In this document: positions 25,659 to 34,200 of the stretch, one piece after another | How positions within the stretch are numbered: position 1 is the stretch's first letter | Layout: each line of letters opens with the position of its first letter | Assembly (NCBI RefSeq): GCF_009193295.2 | Contig: NZ_CP059973.1 | Coordinates: 5,456,001 to 5,520,000 of the forward strand | DNA: 64,000 nt | Direction: 5' to 3' | DNA from: Bacteroides luhongzhouii | GTDB taxonomy: Bacteria > Bacteroidota > Bacteroidia > Bacteroidales > Bacteroidaceae | Notes under the pieces: model-generated | Told to the model about the DNA's origin: nothing | Database searches by the model: none | The model's input: only the letters and a program-made list of their open reading frames with translations | Translations under genes and position numbers: made by a program

Positions 25659-25862
25659 ATGAATCAACAAGAACGAAAAGAGTGGGAAGCTCTTTGCAGA
25701 CAGTATAATGTAGACTCCCTGCAAGAAGCGATTCAAGGCTGCCGGGAAGAATTAGAATTTCTCATTCACTGTGCCGAACGGCTCGAACCTTGTACAGAGC
25801 AAGATGAAGACAGCAAGAAACGCCGTTTAACACATACAGACAACGCCGCTTTTCCACACTAG
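25617..25862 (+). CDS. 81-residue protein after the repeat array, unknown family
   Basis: The frame starts with three heptad-like units (MNLLKKK, MNLQEKG, MNQQERK) made of 21-bp versions of the upstream repeat, then an apparently unique part WEALCRQYNVDSLQEAIQGC, REELEFLIHCAERLEPC and a polar tail. It looks like a helical, possibly coiled-coil protein. Possible starts are 25617, 25638 and 25659. It ends just before a terminator. Family and function are not recognised. It may be reached by termination-reinitiation through the array. Confidence 0.6.
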   Translation: MNLLKKKMNLQEKGMNQQERKEWEALCRQYNVDSLQEAIQGCREELEFLIHCAERLEPCTEQDEDSKKRRLTHTDNAAFPH

Positions 25863-25901
25863 GAAGCGCCGTTTAACAGATGCAGGAAACGCCGTTTCTC
25901 C
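25817..25901. repeat. Imperfect direct repeats around GAAACGCCGTTTAAC
   Basis: GAAACGCCGTTTAACACATACAG-like sequence occurs at 25817-25839 and, with few changes, at 25863-25885; a third partial copy GAAACGCCGTTTCTCC is at 25886-25901 and forms the left arm of the terminator. The first copy lies within the coding end of the 81-residue frame. Confidence 0.55.
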
Positions 25902-25932
25902 TTGCTAAATTCAGAGAAGCGGCTATTTTTTT
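25891..25932 (+). terminator. Rho-independent terminator after the array operon
   Basis: GCCGTTTCTC (25891-25900) pairs with GAGAAGCGGC (25914-25923, one G-U) and is followed by TATTTTTTT. It separates the DUF2693/array unit from the HNH-amidase-DUF4373 unit. Confidence 0.8.
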
Positions 25933-25971
25933 AACAGAGTATAATTTTATTAACATTTATCAGTATCAAGT

Positions 25972-26727
25972 ATGGAAAATTGGAGATTTATTGAAGAAAA
26001 CCCCGACTATATGATTTCAGATCATGGGCGGGTATTGAGTTTCAAGGGCAAATCGAAGTTAATTCTTTGCACTAGAATCATCGGAACCGGTTATGAAACG
26101 GTATCACTCCTGAATAAAGGAATTTGTACCGATTACCACGTCCACCGCTTAATTGCCAAGGCATTTATTCCGAACCCGAAACATCTGCCGCAAATAAACC
26201 ACCTTGACGGAAACACGATGAACAACCACGTGTCAAACCTTGAATGGTGCGATGCATACACCAACACGATGCACGCCATCCGCACAGGATTACGCCCCAC
26301 CGGAACAGGTTCCCGCAAAACTCCCTACGCCGTAACGGATGCGAAAGGAATCATTTTACGTGCCTACCCGTCTATGAAAGAAATGGGCAGAGAGGAACGC
26401 CTGAAACCGTCACACCAACACTGGCTCATCCTGCAACTGAAACATCCGGATCGTGTATGGCTACATAACCTACGTGCAAGGCAACATCGGGGAAACGATT
26501 TCATGAAGGTTCCCTTTGCCAATTCATCGGCTTTATCCAAACTGCCTGTCTTTTTAAACTCACCGGCAATAACGGATACGGCTGTACCACCGATTCACGC
26601 TCCTTTCACTCCGGTGCACCACTCGGTGACAAAGCAATATTACCGTCAACTGTCTGCAGAGGAGGCTGCCGCCTTCGGATTCACCTCCCCTACTATACGC
26701 AAACAAGAAAGGAGGATTTCACAATGA
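25972..26727 (+). CDS. NUMOD4/HNH endonuclease-like protein
   Basis: A 251-residue protein. The N-terminus ENPDYMISDHGRVLSFKGK is a NUMOD4-type DNA-recognition motif, followed by the HNH core HVHRLIAKAFIPNP, INHLDGNTMNNHVSNLEW. Such proteins are phage-type and homing-type nucleases. The remaining 130 residues are basic at first and then Pro/Ala rich without a recognised domain; the end overlaps the amidase start by 4 bases (ATGA), indicating coupling. No intron or intein is seen around it, so it is free-standing. Confidence 0.82.
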   Translation: MENWRFIEENPDYMISDHGRVLSFKGKSKLILCTRIIGTGYETVSLLNKGICTDYHVHRLIAKAFIPNPKHLPQINHLDGNTMNNHVSNLEWCDAYTNTMHAIRTGLRPTGTGSRKTPYAVTDAKGIILRAYPSMKEMGREERLKPSHQHWLILQLKHPDRVWLHNLRARQHRGNDFMKVPFANSSALSKLPVFLNSPAITDTAVPPIHAPFTPVHHSVTKQYYRQLSAEEAAAFGFTSPTIRKQERRISQ

Positions 26728-27167
26728 GAGACACCATCATCATCCACTGTTCCGCCACTCGTGCGGGACAGGATTTTACCGCTGCCGACATCGACCGCTG
26801 GCATCGTCAACGCGGCTTCCGTTCTATCGGTTATCACTTCGTCGTCCGTCTCGACGGCACGGTTGAACCGGGAAGGGATGTTGCCCTCGACGGAGCACAT
26901 TGCACGGGATGGAATCATCGGTCTATCGGTATCTGCTACATTGGCGGACTGGACAGGAACGGTCGGCCTGCCGACACACGAACGGAAGCGCAGCGTGAAG
27001 CACTTGTCCGGCTGGTAGAAGATTTGCGCCTTGTCTTCCCTTCTCTGCAACAGGTGATAGGACATCGGGACACCAGTCCCGACCTTAATGGAGACGGTAT
27101 TATCTCACCGAACGAGTATATAAAATCCTGCCCCTGCTTCGATGTAAAAGCGGAGTTTATTCAATAA
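26724..27167 (+). CDS. N-acetylmuramoyl-L-alanine amidase (T7-lysozyme type)
   Basis: A 147-residue Amidase_2 domain protein. Zinc-ligand positions of the T7 lysozyme type are visible: H8 in IIIHCSAT, H113 in VIGHRDTSPDLNGDG, and cysteine in the SCPCFDV end motif. SIGYHFVVRLDGTVEPGR and GWNHRSIGICYIGG are family motifs. There is no signal peptide, and no holin is seen nearby. Phage-type origin is likely. In Bacteroides such amidases often stand next to HU-like and DUF4248 genes, as here. Confidence 0.93.
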   Translation: MRDTIIIHCSATRAGQDFTAADIDRWHRQRGFRSIGYHFVVRLDGTVEPGRDVALDGAHCTGWNHRSIGICYIGGLDRNGRPADTRTEAQREALVRLVEDLRLVFPSLQQVIGHRDTSPDLNGDGIISPNEYIKSCPCFDVKAEFIQ

Positions 27168-27200
27168 TTATCAATTATTTACAATCAGTAATTTATCATC

Positions 27201-28262
27201 ATGGCCCGCATTTCCAAACCCGGATTAGATTATTTTCCCCTCGATGTCAATTTTCTGCAGGACAGAAAAGTACGCCGCATCTCCTGTCGCCACCATGCGG
27301 CAGGGATTGCTGCGCTCACTTCACTGCTTTGCCTCATTTATAAAGAGAAAGGTTATTATATTTCGTGGAACAAAGACACGCTCTTCGACATCGCCCAAGA
27401 AGCGTGTTGCGGGGAGGAGGAAATGCAGGCCATCATTGATGATTGCCTGGCGGTAGGGCTGTTCGACGATCTTATATATAAGGAGTACGGTGTATTGACT
27501 TCACAGGCCATTCAGGAACAATATCATAAAATCATCACCGACAGCCGGAGAAAATACAAATTACCTCTGGAACATTTCTGGCTTATCAAGGAAGATTTTA
27601 AAGATGTAACAGAATCCCATGATTTTGCTACAACAATGCCACAAACAAAAGAGGAAACGGATACAGATACCAAAGGTAAACAGGAAATGGATATGGAAAA
27701 TGAGAGCAAATCTGAAATCAAAAAAGACAAAGAGACAGAGAGACAAGGAAAATGCGAAAAAAAGAATGAGAGGATAATGCCGCCCGTTCCGTCAAACAGC
27801 GTTTTTCAGGCTTCGCCTGTCGTTGTAGAGGGTTTGTCTTTGGATAAATCGATTGGAAGAGAAAAAACGGAATCTACTGCGGAGACGGTTTCTGAAACAA
27901 CTTCGGGAACAGCTCCGAAAACAGCTCCGGGAACAGCTCCGAAAACGGTCTTAGAAACAGCTCCGAAAACGATTTCGGAAGGGATGCAAACGGGAGGGGG
28001 ATCGGAAGCTATACTTCTACTAAATATGCAAACAATCGGTATCCGGAACGAACAGACCGTGAAAGCGATTGCCGCCCTTGCCCGACGTAAAGAACTGGGA
28101 GGTCCCGGCGGGATTTTATGGAAAATCCTTAGTTCCCAATACCGCCCTACCCTACTCAAAAAGAACGAACCGGGTGATTACATTCTTTGGGCGCTCAATC
28201 ATCCGACAGAATTTGAGAACACATACAACGGGACACTGAAAAAGCTAATCAGGGGAAGATAA
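27201..28262 (+). CDS. DUF4373 (Lin1244/Lin1753-like) protein
   Basis: A 353-residue protein. The N-terminal 95 residues (KPGLDYFPLDVNFLQDRKVR onward) are a DUF4373 domain, which resembles phage replisome-organiser N-termini. The middle, about residues 140-260, is low complexity and charged, with a TAPKTAPGTAPKT repeat. The C-terminal 80 residues are again ordered (KELGGPGGILWKILSSQYRP). Placement next to an amidase and HNH gene fits a domesticated phage or mobile-element origin. A DNA-replication role is inference only. Confidence 0.78.
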   Translation: MARISKPGLDYFPLDVNFLQDRKVRRISCRHHAAGIAALTSLLCLIYKEKGYYISWNKDTLFDIAQEACCGEEEMQAIIDDCLAVGLFDDLIYKEYGVLTSQAIQEQYHKIITDSRRKYKLPLEHFWLIKEDFKDVTESHDFATTMPQTKEETDTDTKGKQEMDMENESKSEIKKDKETERQGKCEKKNERIMPPVPSNSVFQASPVVVEGLSLDKSIGREKTESTAETVSETTSGTAPKTAPGTAPKTVLETAPKTISEGMQTGGGSEAILLLNMQTIGIRNEQTVKAIAALARRKELGGPGGILWKILSSQYRPTLLKKNEPGDYILWALNHPTEFENTYNGTLKKLIRGR

Positions 28263-28469
28263 ACCGGGGAAAAAGTCTGAATATAAAAACGAAGTATGCC
28301 ATCATCATTCGTTTATATCATAAATTCAGGCAAAGAAAGATAGAAAACCAAAAACTATCGCATCTTTATCATACAAGGAAAAGGCCTCGACTTGTAGAGC
28401 CAGTATTTGTAACTCGAGAAACCAAAGAATAGAATAAATCATAAAAAAGGAAGAAAAAGAACCTATCAA

Positions 28470-28568
28470 TTTGTTATTCTAAAAAAGATTTGTACCTTTG
28501 TAGTACAAATTACCCCCCTTAGTTGAGAAATACTAAGGCTGACCCATCAATTAAAGATGGGTTTTTTT
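28470..28568 (+). promoter_or_regulatory. Promoter, overlapping dyad, leader hairpin and leader terminator of the NYN gene
   Basis: TTTG at 28470-28473, 19 bases, then TACCTTTG at 28493-28500 is a perfect Bacteroides promoter. The -7 box sits inside a perfect 8-bp dyad, ATTTGTAC (28488-28495) and GTACAAAT (28503-28510). The short leader then has CCTTAG/CTAAGG (28517-28522 with 28533-28538) and CCCATC/GATGGG (28543-28548 with 28556-28561) followed by seven T. The latter is an intrinsic terminator only 12 bases before the NYN ATG. Most transcripts may stop here, giving a roughly 60-nt RNA. The rest of 28263-28469 shows no gene. Confidence 0.8.
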
Positions 28569-28580
28569 ATATATAACACT

Positions 28581-29204
28581 ATGGAAGACAAAAAGAAAGT
28601 AATAGTCTATGTAGACGGTTTTAATTTCTATTACGGGCTGAAGTCCAAAAAATGGAAAATGTGTTATTGGCTGGATTTAGTCAGCTTCTTTAATAGTTTT
28701 CTAAAGTCCTATCAAGAATTGGTAGAAGTCAATTATTTTTCAGCTCGTCCAACAGATGCAGGCAAACACGATAGACAAGATAAACTATTTCAAGCAAACA
28801 AATGTAACCCCAAATTTAACTTGATATTGGGTAAATACCTCAAAAAAGAGATTAAATGCCGTTATTGCGGTGGTATCATTCATTCTTTTGAAGAAAAAGA
28901 GACAGATGTACGAATAGCTACAAAGATTCTGTCGGACGCCTATAAAAAGCGCTGTGACATTGCTATCATTGTATCAGCAGACAGCGATTTAATACCACCT
29001 GTAGAGCTAATAAGAGAATTTAACCCATCACAAAAGGTCTATGTATATTTTCCTCCTAACAGATATTCATCTAACTTATCGAACCTAAGTGATGGCACAC
29101 GTAAACTTGATGGCGCTTTTAATATATTCAAGAAACATATATTACCCCAAAAAGTGCAGCTACCAAACGGATATGTAATAGAACGCCCGGATGAGTGGAA
29201 ATAA
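28581..29204 (+). CDS. NYN-domain (LabA/DUF88-like) nuclease
   Basis: A 207-residue PIN-like NYN domain protein. Acidic residues expected for metal binding are visible in YVDGFNFYYG at the start, KETDVRIATKIL mid-protein and VSADSDLIPPVELI near residue 140. A CRYCGG pair near residue 94 may bind metal but has no second pair. NYN proteins cut RNA where tested, so a ribonuclease is likely, target unknown. I chose the ATG at 28581; an upstream in-frame ATG lies within the leader terminator. It overlaps the next frame by 14 bases. Confidence 0.85.
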   Translation: MEDKKKVIVYVDGFNFYYGLKSKKWKMCYWLDLVSFFNSFLKSYQELVEVNYFSARPTDAGKHDRQDKLFQANKCNPKFNLILGKYLKKEIKCRYCGGIIHSFEEKETDVRIATKILSDAYKKRCDIAIIVSADSDLIPPVELIREFNPSQKVYVYFPPNRYSSNLSNLSDGTRKLDGAFNIFKKHILPQKVQLPNGYVIERPDEWK

Positions 29205-29499
29205 GATTTTATATCGACCTATCTTGCCGTTCAAGGCACGAAAAGCTGTCTTCGAGAAATTGGAAGATATCGCTGATGTGGCTTCTATGTCTCCGGAAGA
29301 CAGGGAGCGATACGACAATAGCGTCAAGGTGTACCGCGATTATTTGGTGACAATGGATGCAGCTGAACAAAAAGGGATGAAAGAAGGCGCCCAAAAAGCC
29401 CAACTACAAATAGCCCGGAATATGAAAGCCAAAGGGATAGACAACCAATCTATTGCCGAATGTACTGATTTACCTTTAAGCATGATCGAAGAGTTATAG
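29191..29499 (+). pseudogene. Stand-alone Rpn C-terminal domain (gene remnant or small inhibitor-like protein)
   Basis: 102 codons. From residue 12 (LPFKARKAVFEKLEDIADV) to the end it parallels residues 188-286 of the Rpn protein at 21663-22523, including an AEQKG linker and the closing helix. The catalytic N-terminal domain is absent, and the first 11 residues are not Rpn-like. It may be the remnant of an rpn gene cut off when the NYN unit arrived, or a functional small C-terminal protein like those that inhibit Rpn toxins in E. coli. The 14-base overlap with the NYN gene would allow coupled translation. Confidence 0.65.
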
Positions 29500-29531
29500 A
29501 GTAAACAAATCGTTTACGAACGAATAAAACA

Positions 29532-29575
29532 AAAGAGGTGAGTTCCCCTTCACAGGGTAGCCCACCTCTTTCTCT
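29532..29575. terminator. Bidirectional terminator
   Basis: AAAGAGGTG (29532-29540) pairs with CACCTCTTT (29563-29571) with T- and A-rich flanks on both sides. It lies between the plus-strand NYN/Rpn-C unit and the minus-strand efflux operon. Confidence 0.75.
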
Positions 29576-29653
29576 TCATACACAAACATTCAAATAATCA
29601 GGTACCAGATGCTCGTCAATGTAACGGATGCCATCCATTTTAAACATACCTCC

Positions 29654-31018
29654 CTACATACGGCCGCCACCCAAAGCCTGATACAACGTAATCACACCCT
29701 GAATTTCGGTAAAGCGGTTCGCCACTTGTGACAGTTGCGCGTTGAGCAACGTCTGTTGTGCCGTCAGCACTTCCAGATAAGTGGTGTTGCCATGCTTCAT
29801 CAACAGGCTCGTGCTCTTGGCGGCTGTTTGCAAAGATGCCACCTGCTTGTCGTAGTAGTCGGCTTTCTCGCGGGCAGTCTGATACTTCACCAGTGCTTCG
29901 TTCACTTCCACACCTGCATTCAGCAAGGTTTGTTCGAAGCTAAGGCGGGCTTCCTCTTGCTGGGCTTTCGCTATTTTCAGCTGGGCGATGTTGGCGCCTT
30001 TATTAAATAGAGGCTGCGTCAGAGAAGCTACGGCAGAAGCCAGAAACTTACCCGGATTGACAATCATCCCCCCTGCACTATTAGTCCAGCCTGCGCTGCC
30101 ACTCAACGTAATGGAAGGATAGAAAGCGGCACGGGCGGCATTGGTGGTGTAGAAAGCCTGCGCCAACGAGAATTCTGCGCTACGCACATCGGGACGGTTG
30201 GAAAGCATCTGCAAGGGAACACCTACGGAGAAGTTTTCCGGCAACTGCTGGTTCCCCAGTTTGCCACGCTGTATCTCATGGGGAGTTTCCGCCAGCAACA
30301 ACGCCAGTGAATTCTCTGCCTGGTTGATTTGTTCTTTCAGGTCGAGCACGGTGGTACATATATTATAATAGGTAGCCTCCGTCTGTGCCAGTCCCGCCTC
30401 GTTCACCATACCGGCTTTTTTCATGGCACGAGTGGCGTTCACGCTTTCCTTCCAGGCAGCTTCGGTGGCAACAGCTATCTCATACTGCGAATCGAGCATC
30501 AACAAAGTGTAATAGGTGTTGGCAACAGATGCCACCAATTGTGTCTTTACAGCTTGTTCATATTCCTTGCTCTGCTCATAAGCAGCTTTCGCACGACGCT
30601 TTGCGGTGGTCACTTTTCCGAAAATATCCAGTTCCCACGAAGCGGTCACGGGCAAAGAGTAAGTCTGCGTCGCCTTTCCACGGTCGAAGCTGCTGGCAGC
30701 CCCTTCCGGCGCAAGGAATAAAGAAGGCAGATAAGACAGTTTGGACGTCAGCAAGGTAGCTTCCGCTTCTTTCACACGCAAGTGGGCAGTCTGCATATCG
30801 GTGTTGCGCACAAGTGCCGAGTCAATCAGACTTTGCAAAGACGGGTCGGTAAAGACCTCCCGCCACGAGAGGTTGCCGAAGTTTGCCGTATCGGCGACAG
30901 CAACTGACTCGCTGCCGTAAAGTCCTTCGGGAACTTCCGACACCGGTTTGTATTTATTATAGATACCGCAACTACTCAAAACGAGTGTTGCCGCGGACAG
31001 AATTATTATTTTTCTCAT
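29654..31018 (-). CDS. RND efflux outer-membrane factor (OprM/NodT family lipoprotein)
   Basis: The outer-membrane channel of a tripartite RND pump, 454 residues. The signal peptide ends in the lipobox LVLSSCG, giving a lipid-anchored N-terminus. Two OEP repeats follow, with LPVTASWELDIFGKV near residue 130 and the second-repeat PLQMLSNRPDVRSAEFSLAQ near residue 265, both standard for the family. It is the third gene of the adaptor-permease-OMF set, but 230 bases with an inverted repeat separate it from the permease, which may lower or switch its expression. Confidence 0.92.
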   Translation of the reverse strand: MRKIIILSAATLVLSSCGIYNKYKPVSEVPEGLYGSESVAVADTANFGNLSWREVFTDPSLQSLIDSALVRNTDMQTAHLRVKEAEATLLTSKLSYLPSLFLAPEGAASSFDRGKATQTYSLPVTASWELDIFGKVTTAKRRAKAAYEQSKEYEQAVKTQLVASVANTYYTLLMLDSQYEIAVATEAAWKESVNATRAMKKAGMVNEAGLAQTEATYYNICTTVLDLKEQINQAENSLALLLAETPHEIQRGKLGNQQLPENFSVGVPLQMLSNRPDVRSAEFSLAQAFYTTNAARAAFYPSITLSGSAGWTNSAGGMIVNPGKFLASAVASLTQPLFNKGANIAQLKIAKAQQEEARLSFEQTLLNAGVEVNEALVKYQTAREKADYYDKQVASLQTAAKSTSLLMKHGNTTYLEVLTAQQTLLNAQLSQVANRFTEIQGVITLYQALGGGRM

Positions 31019-31096
31019 TCAACTATAAATTTATGATATAAACTAATGAGGAGGACAGATTCACTGTTTCCTAATTAAATGCTTATTTTATCTTTC

Positions 31097-31237
31097 AGAC
31101 AGAAGAACAAAAGAACAAATATTGAACTTATGGTCAACGTTCCATTGCAACGATTGTATTCATTATATCAACCACATGAATTACATTGATTATATGACTA
31201 CATCGACTTTATCTTTTACACTAATGTTCTTCTGTCT
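31097..31237. repeat. 13-bp perfect inverted repeats flanking 115 bp
   Basis: AGACAGAAGAACA (31097-31109) and TGTTCTTCTGTCT (31225-31237) are perfectly inverted and bracket 115 AT-rich bases in the gap between the RND permease and its outer-membrane factor. Such geometry fits either a long-looped hairpin or an invertible DNA segment. No consensus TAnnTTTG promoter was found inside; AATATTTG on the minus strand is the nearest. Confidence 0.65.
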
Positions 31238-31248
31238 AAAAATCAGAA

Positions 31249-34200
31249 TTACTCTTTTCCAGCCTTGGACTTTTCTTCCTCGCTCACTTTGATTTCCTCT
31301 TCAATCTGCCAATCATGCGTAGGGGCGCTCTGTACGGGACGGAAACGCTCCTGCAACCATTGGAAAGCGATGAACAAGGTTGGCACGATGAAAAGCAACG
31401 CCAGCGTACCGATAGTCATACCGCCAACTACTCCCGTACCCAATGAGCGGTTACCGTTAGCTCCTACTCCACTGGACATCATCAGCGGGAACAGACCGAA
31501 AATCATCGTCAAAGCCGTCATCAGAATCGGGCGCAAACGGGCTTTGGCCGCACTGACAGCAGAAGCAATCAGTCCCATACCGGCCTTACGGCGTTCGGCA
31601 GCATATTCCGTCAGCAAGATAGCCGTTTTTGCCAGCAGACCGATCAACATAATCAGCCCCGTTTGCAGATAAATATTATTCTCCAATCCGAACATCCAGG
31701 CGAAAAGGAAGCTACCCATCAATCCGCAAGGCACACTCAAAAGAACGGCGAACGGAATAATGAAGCTCTCATAAAGCGCGCTTAGAATGAGGTAAATCAT
31801 CAGGAAGCAGATACCGAAAATAATCATCGTCGTACCGCTTTGCTGGTTTTCCTCACGGGTGATACCTCCGTAGTCATAGCCGTAACCTTTCGGAAGAGAC
31901 TGTTCCGCCGTTTCCTGCACAGCCTTGATCGCGTCTCCCGTACTGTATCCATCGGCCGGCATCGCGTTCACCGCAATAGAATTATACATATTGAAACGGC
32001 TCAACGACTCCGCACCATAACTGCGGGTCAGCGTAACGAACTGGCTTAACGGAGCCATCTCACCATTAGACATACGTACAAAAGCGTTGTCGAGCGAAGT
32101 CTCGTCCAGACGGAACATCGGATCGGCCTGAATCATGACACGGTACACTTTAGAGAAACGGTTGAAGTTGGACACATACTGACCACCGTAGTAGCCGGAC
32201 AGCGTACTCAGCACCGCGTCAGGCGTGATACCTGCACGCTTACATTTAGCCGCATCCACCTCTACCGTCCATTGCGGATAGCGCACGTCGAACGTCGAAT
32301 AAGCCATTGCTATTTCAGGCCGTTGGTTCAACGCTCCCAAATATTGCTGGGTAGTGGTGAAGAACTCATTGATATCACCGCCCATCTTGTCCTGCATGTG
32401 GAGCTCGAGGGCATTACCCATACCGTAGCCCGGAATCATACCCGGTGAGATGGCGAACACACTGGCATCCTTAATATCAGCCGTACGGGCATACACCTGC
32501 CCGATCACCGACTGCACATTATCCGCGTCATCCGGTCGTTCGTCCCACGGTTTCAGCTTGAGAATCAGCATGCCGAACGAACTTCCCTGTCCTGCCAACA
32601 ATCCGTAACCGGCCACTTTCTGCACGTGCTTCAGTTGAGGGATTGCCATCAAACGTTTTTCAATGCGTTCCATCACTTCATCGGTGGTCGACAACGAGCT
32701 ACCTGCCGCCGTACTTACATTCACAAAAACAACTCCCTGATCCTCATCCGGCACCAGACTGGTCTTTGTCGTATTCATCAGGAACACAAGCAACACTACG
32801 GAACAAGCCAGCAACGACCATGTGAGCCATCTGCGCTTGATAAAGAACAACACAATCGTCTTATATTTATCCACCATCACATCGAAAGCCGAATTGAAAG
32901 ACTTACGGAAACGTGCCGCAAAGTTGTTCTTCTGCGTTCCGTCTTCATTGATGTAAGGTTTCAGCAGCAATGCGCACAAAGCCGGACTCAAAGTCAACGC
33001 GTTGATGGCCGAGATGCCTACCGCAACCGCCATCGTCAACCCGAACTGTGTATAGAACGTACCGGAAGTGCCGCCCATAAAGGACACCGGAATAAATACC
33101 GCCATAAACACCAGTGAAGAAGTGATAACAGCATTACTGATACCTTTCATCGCGTCGATACTTGCCATATACGACGACCTGTAGCCCACATCGAACCGTG
33201 CCTGCACCGCCTCGACGACAATAATGGCATCATCCACCACCGTACCGATCACAAGCACGAGCGCAAACAGTGTCAACAGGTTGATACTGAATCCCGCTAT
33301 CGCCATGAAAGCGAACGTACCTACCAGTGACACAACGATTCCGACCAAAGGAATCAATGTGGAACGGAAGTCCTGCAAGAAAACGTACACCACGAGGATA
33401 ACGAGGATAATTGCCTCGATCAACGTCTTCACCACCTCATGAATGGAAGCGAACAGGAAGTCGTTGGAGCTCATCATCTGTGTCAGCTCCACTCCTTTCG
33501 GAAGATCCTTGCGTGCCTCATCGAGGAATCTGTCGATGTTCCGGTTTACTTCCGTCGCATTGGAACCTGCCGTCTGGAACACCATACAAGATATACCTGG
33601 ATGACCGTCCATACCGCCGTGATAAGCGTAGCTGTCCTGTCCTAGTTGTATGTCGGCAATATCTTTCAGTTTCAACACCTCGCCATTATCGGTAGAACGG
33701 ATGACGATGTCACCAAATTCTTCGGGGGTAATCAGACGTCCCTTGTACTTCATTGTATATTGGTACGTTTCATTCGAGTTCTCACCAAACGAACCGGTTG
33801 CCGATTCGATATTCTGCTCGGCAAGCACACCGGTGATGTCGGACGGAATCAGTTTGTACTGTGCCATCACATCCGGCTTCATCCAGACACGCATACTATA
33901 TTCACCACCCATAATCATCATATCACCCACACCGGAAATACGAAGAATCTGTGGTTTCAGGTTGATGCTGATATAATTGGACAAGAAATTCTCGTCATAA
34001 CTCTCGTCCGGGCTGGACAAAGAGAACATCTGCAAGATACTCGTCTGCCGCTTGGAAGTGGTCACACCGACCTGGGTGACTTCCGCCGGAAGCTGTCCTG
34101 TAGCACGCGACACACGGTTTTGCACGTTGACAGCCGCCATATCAGGGTCAGTGCCCTGCTTAAAATAGACGGTGATGCTCACCGAACCGGCATTGGTGGC

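Noticed and set aside
25972..26727. Homing endonuclease within an intron or intein
   Set aside because: The flanking genes are intact and no split gene or intron boundary is visible, so the HNH gene is free-standing.
28470..29204. Classical type III ToxIN toxin-antitoxin
   Set aside because: The leader has a terminator but no tandem RNA repeats, and the protein is a NYN domain and not a ToxN fold. I kept only the looser analogy.
31110..31224. Promoter inside the putative invertible segment
   Set aside because: No TAnnTTTG element on either strand; AATATTTG is one base off and has no -33 box at a normal distance.
32626..33117. 163-codon plus-strand frame opposite the RND permease
   Set aside because: A His/Arg-rich shadow of the permease coding strand with no family features.
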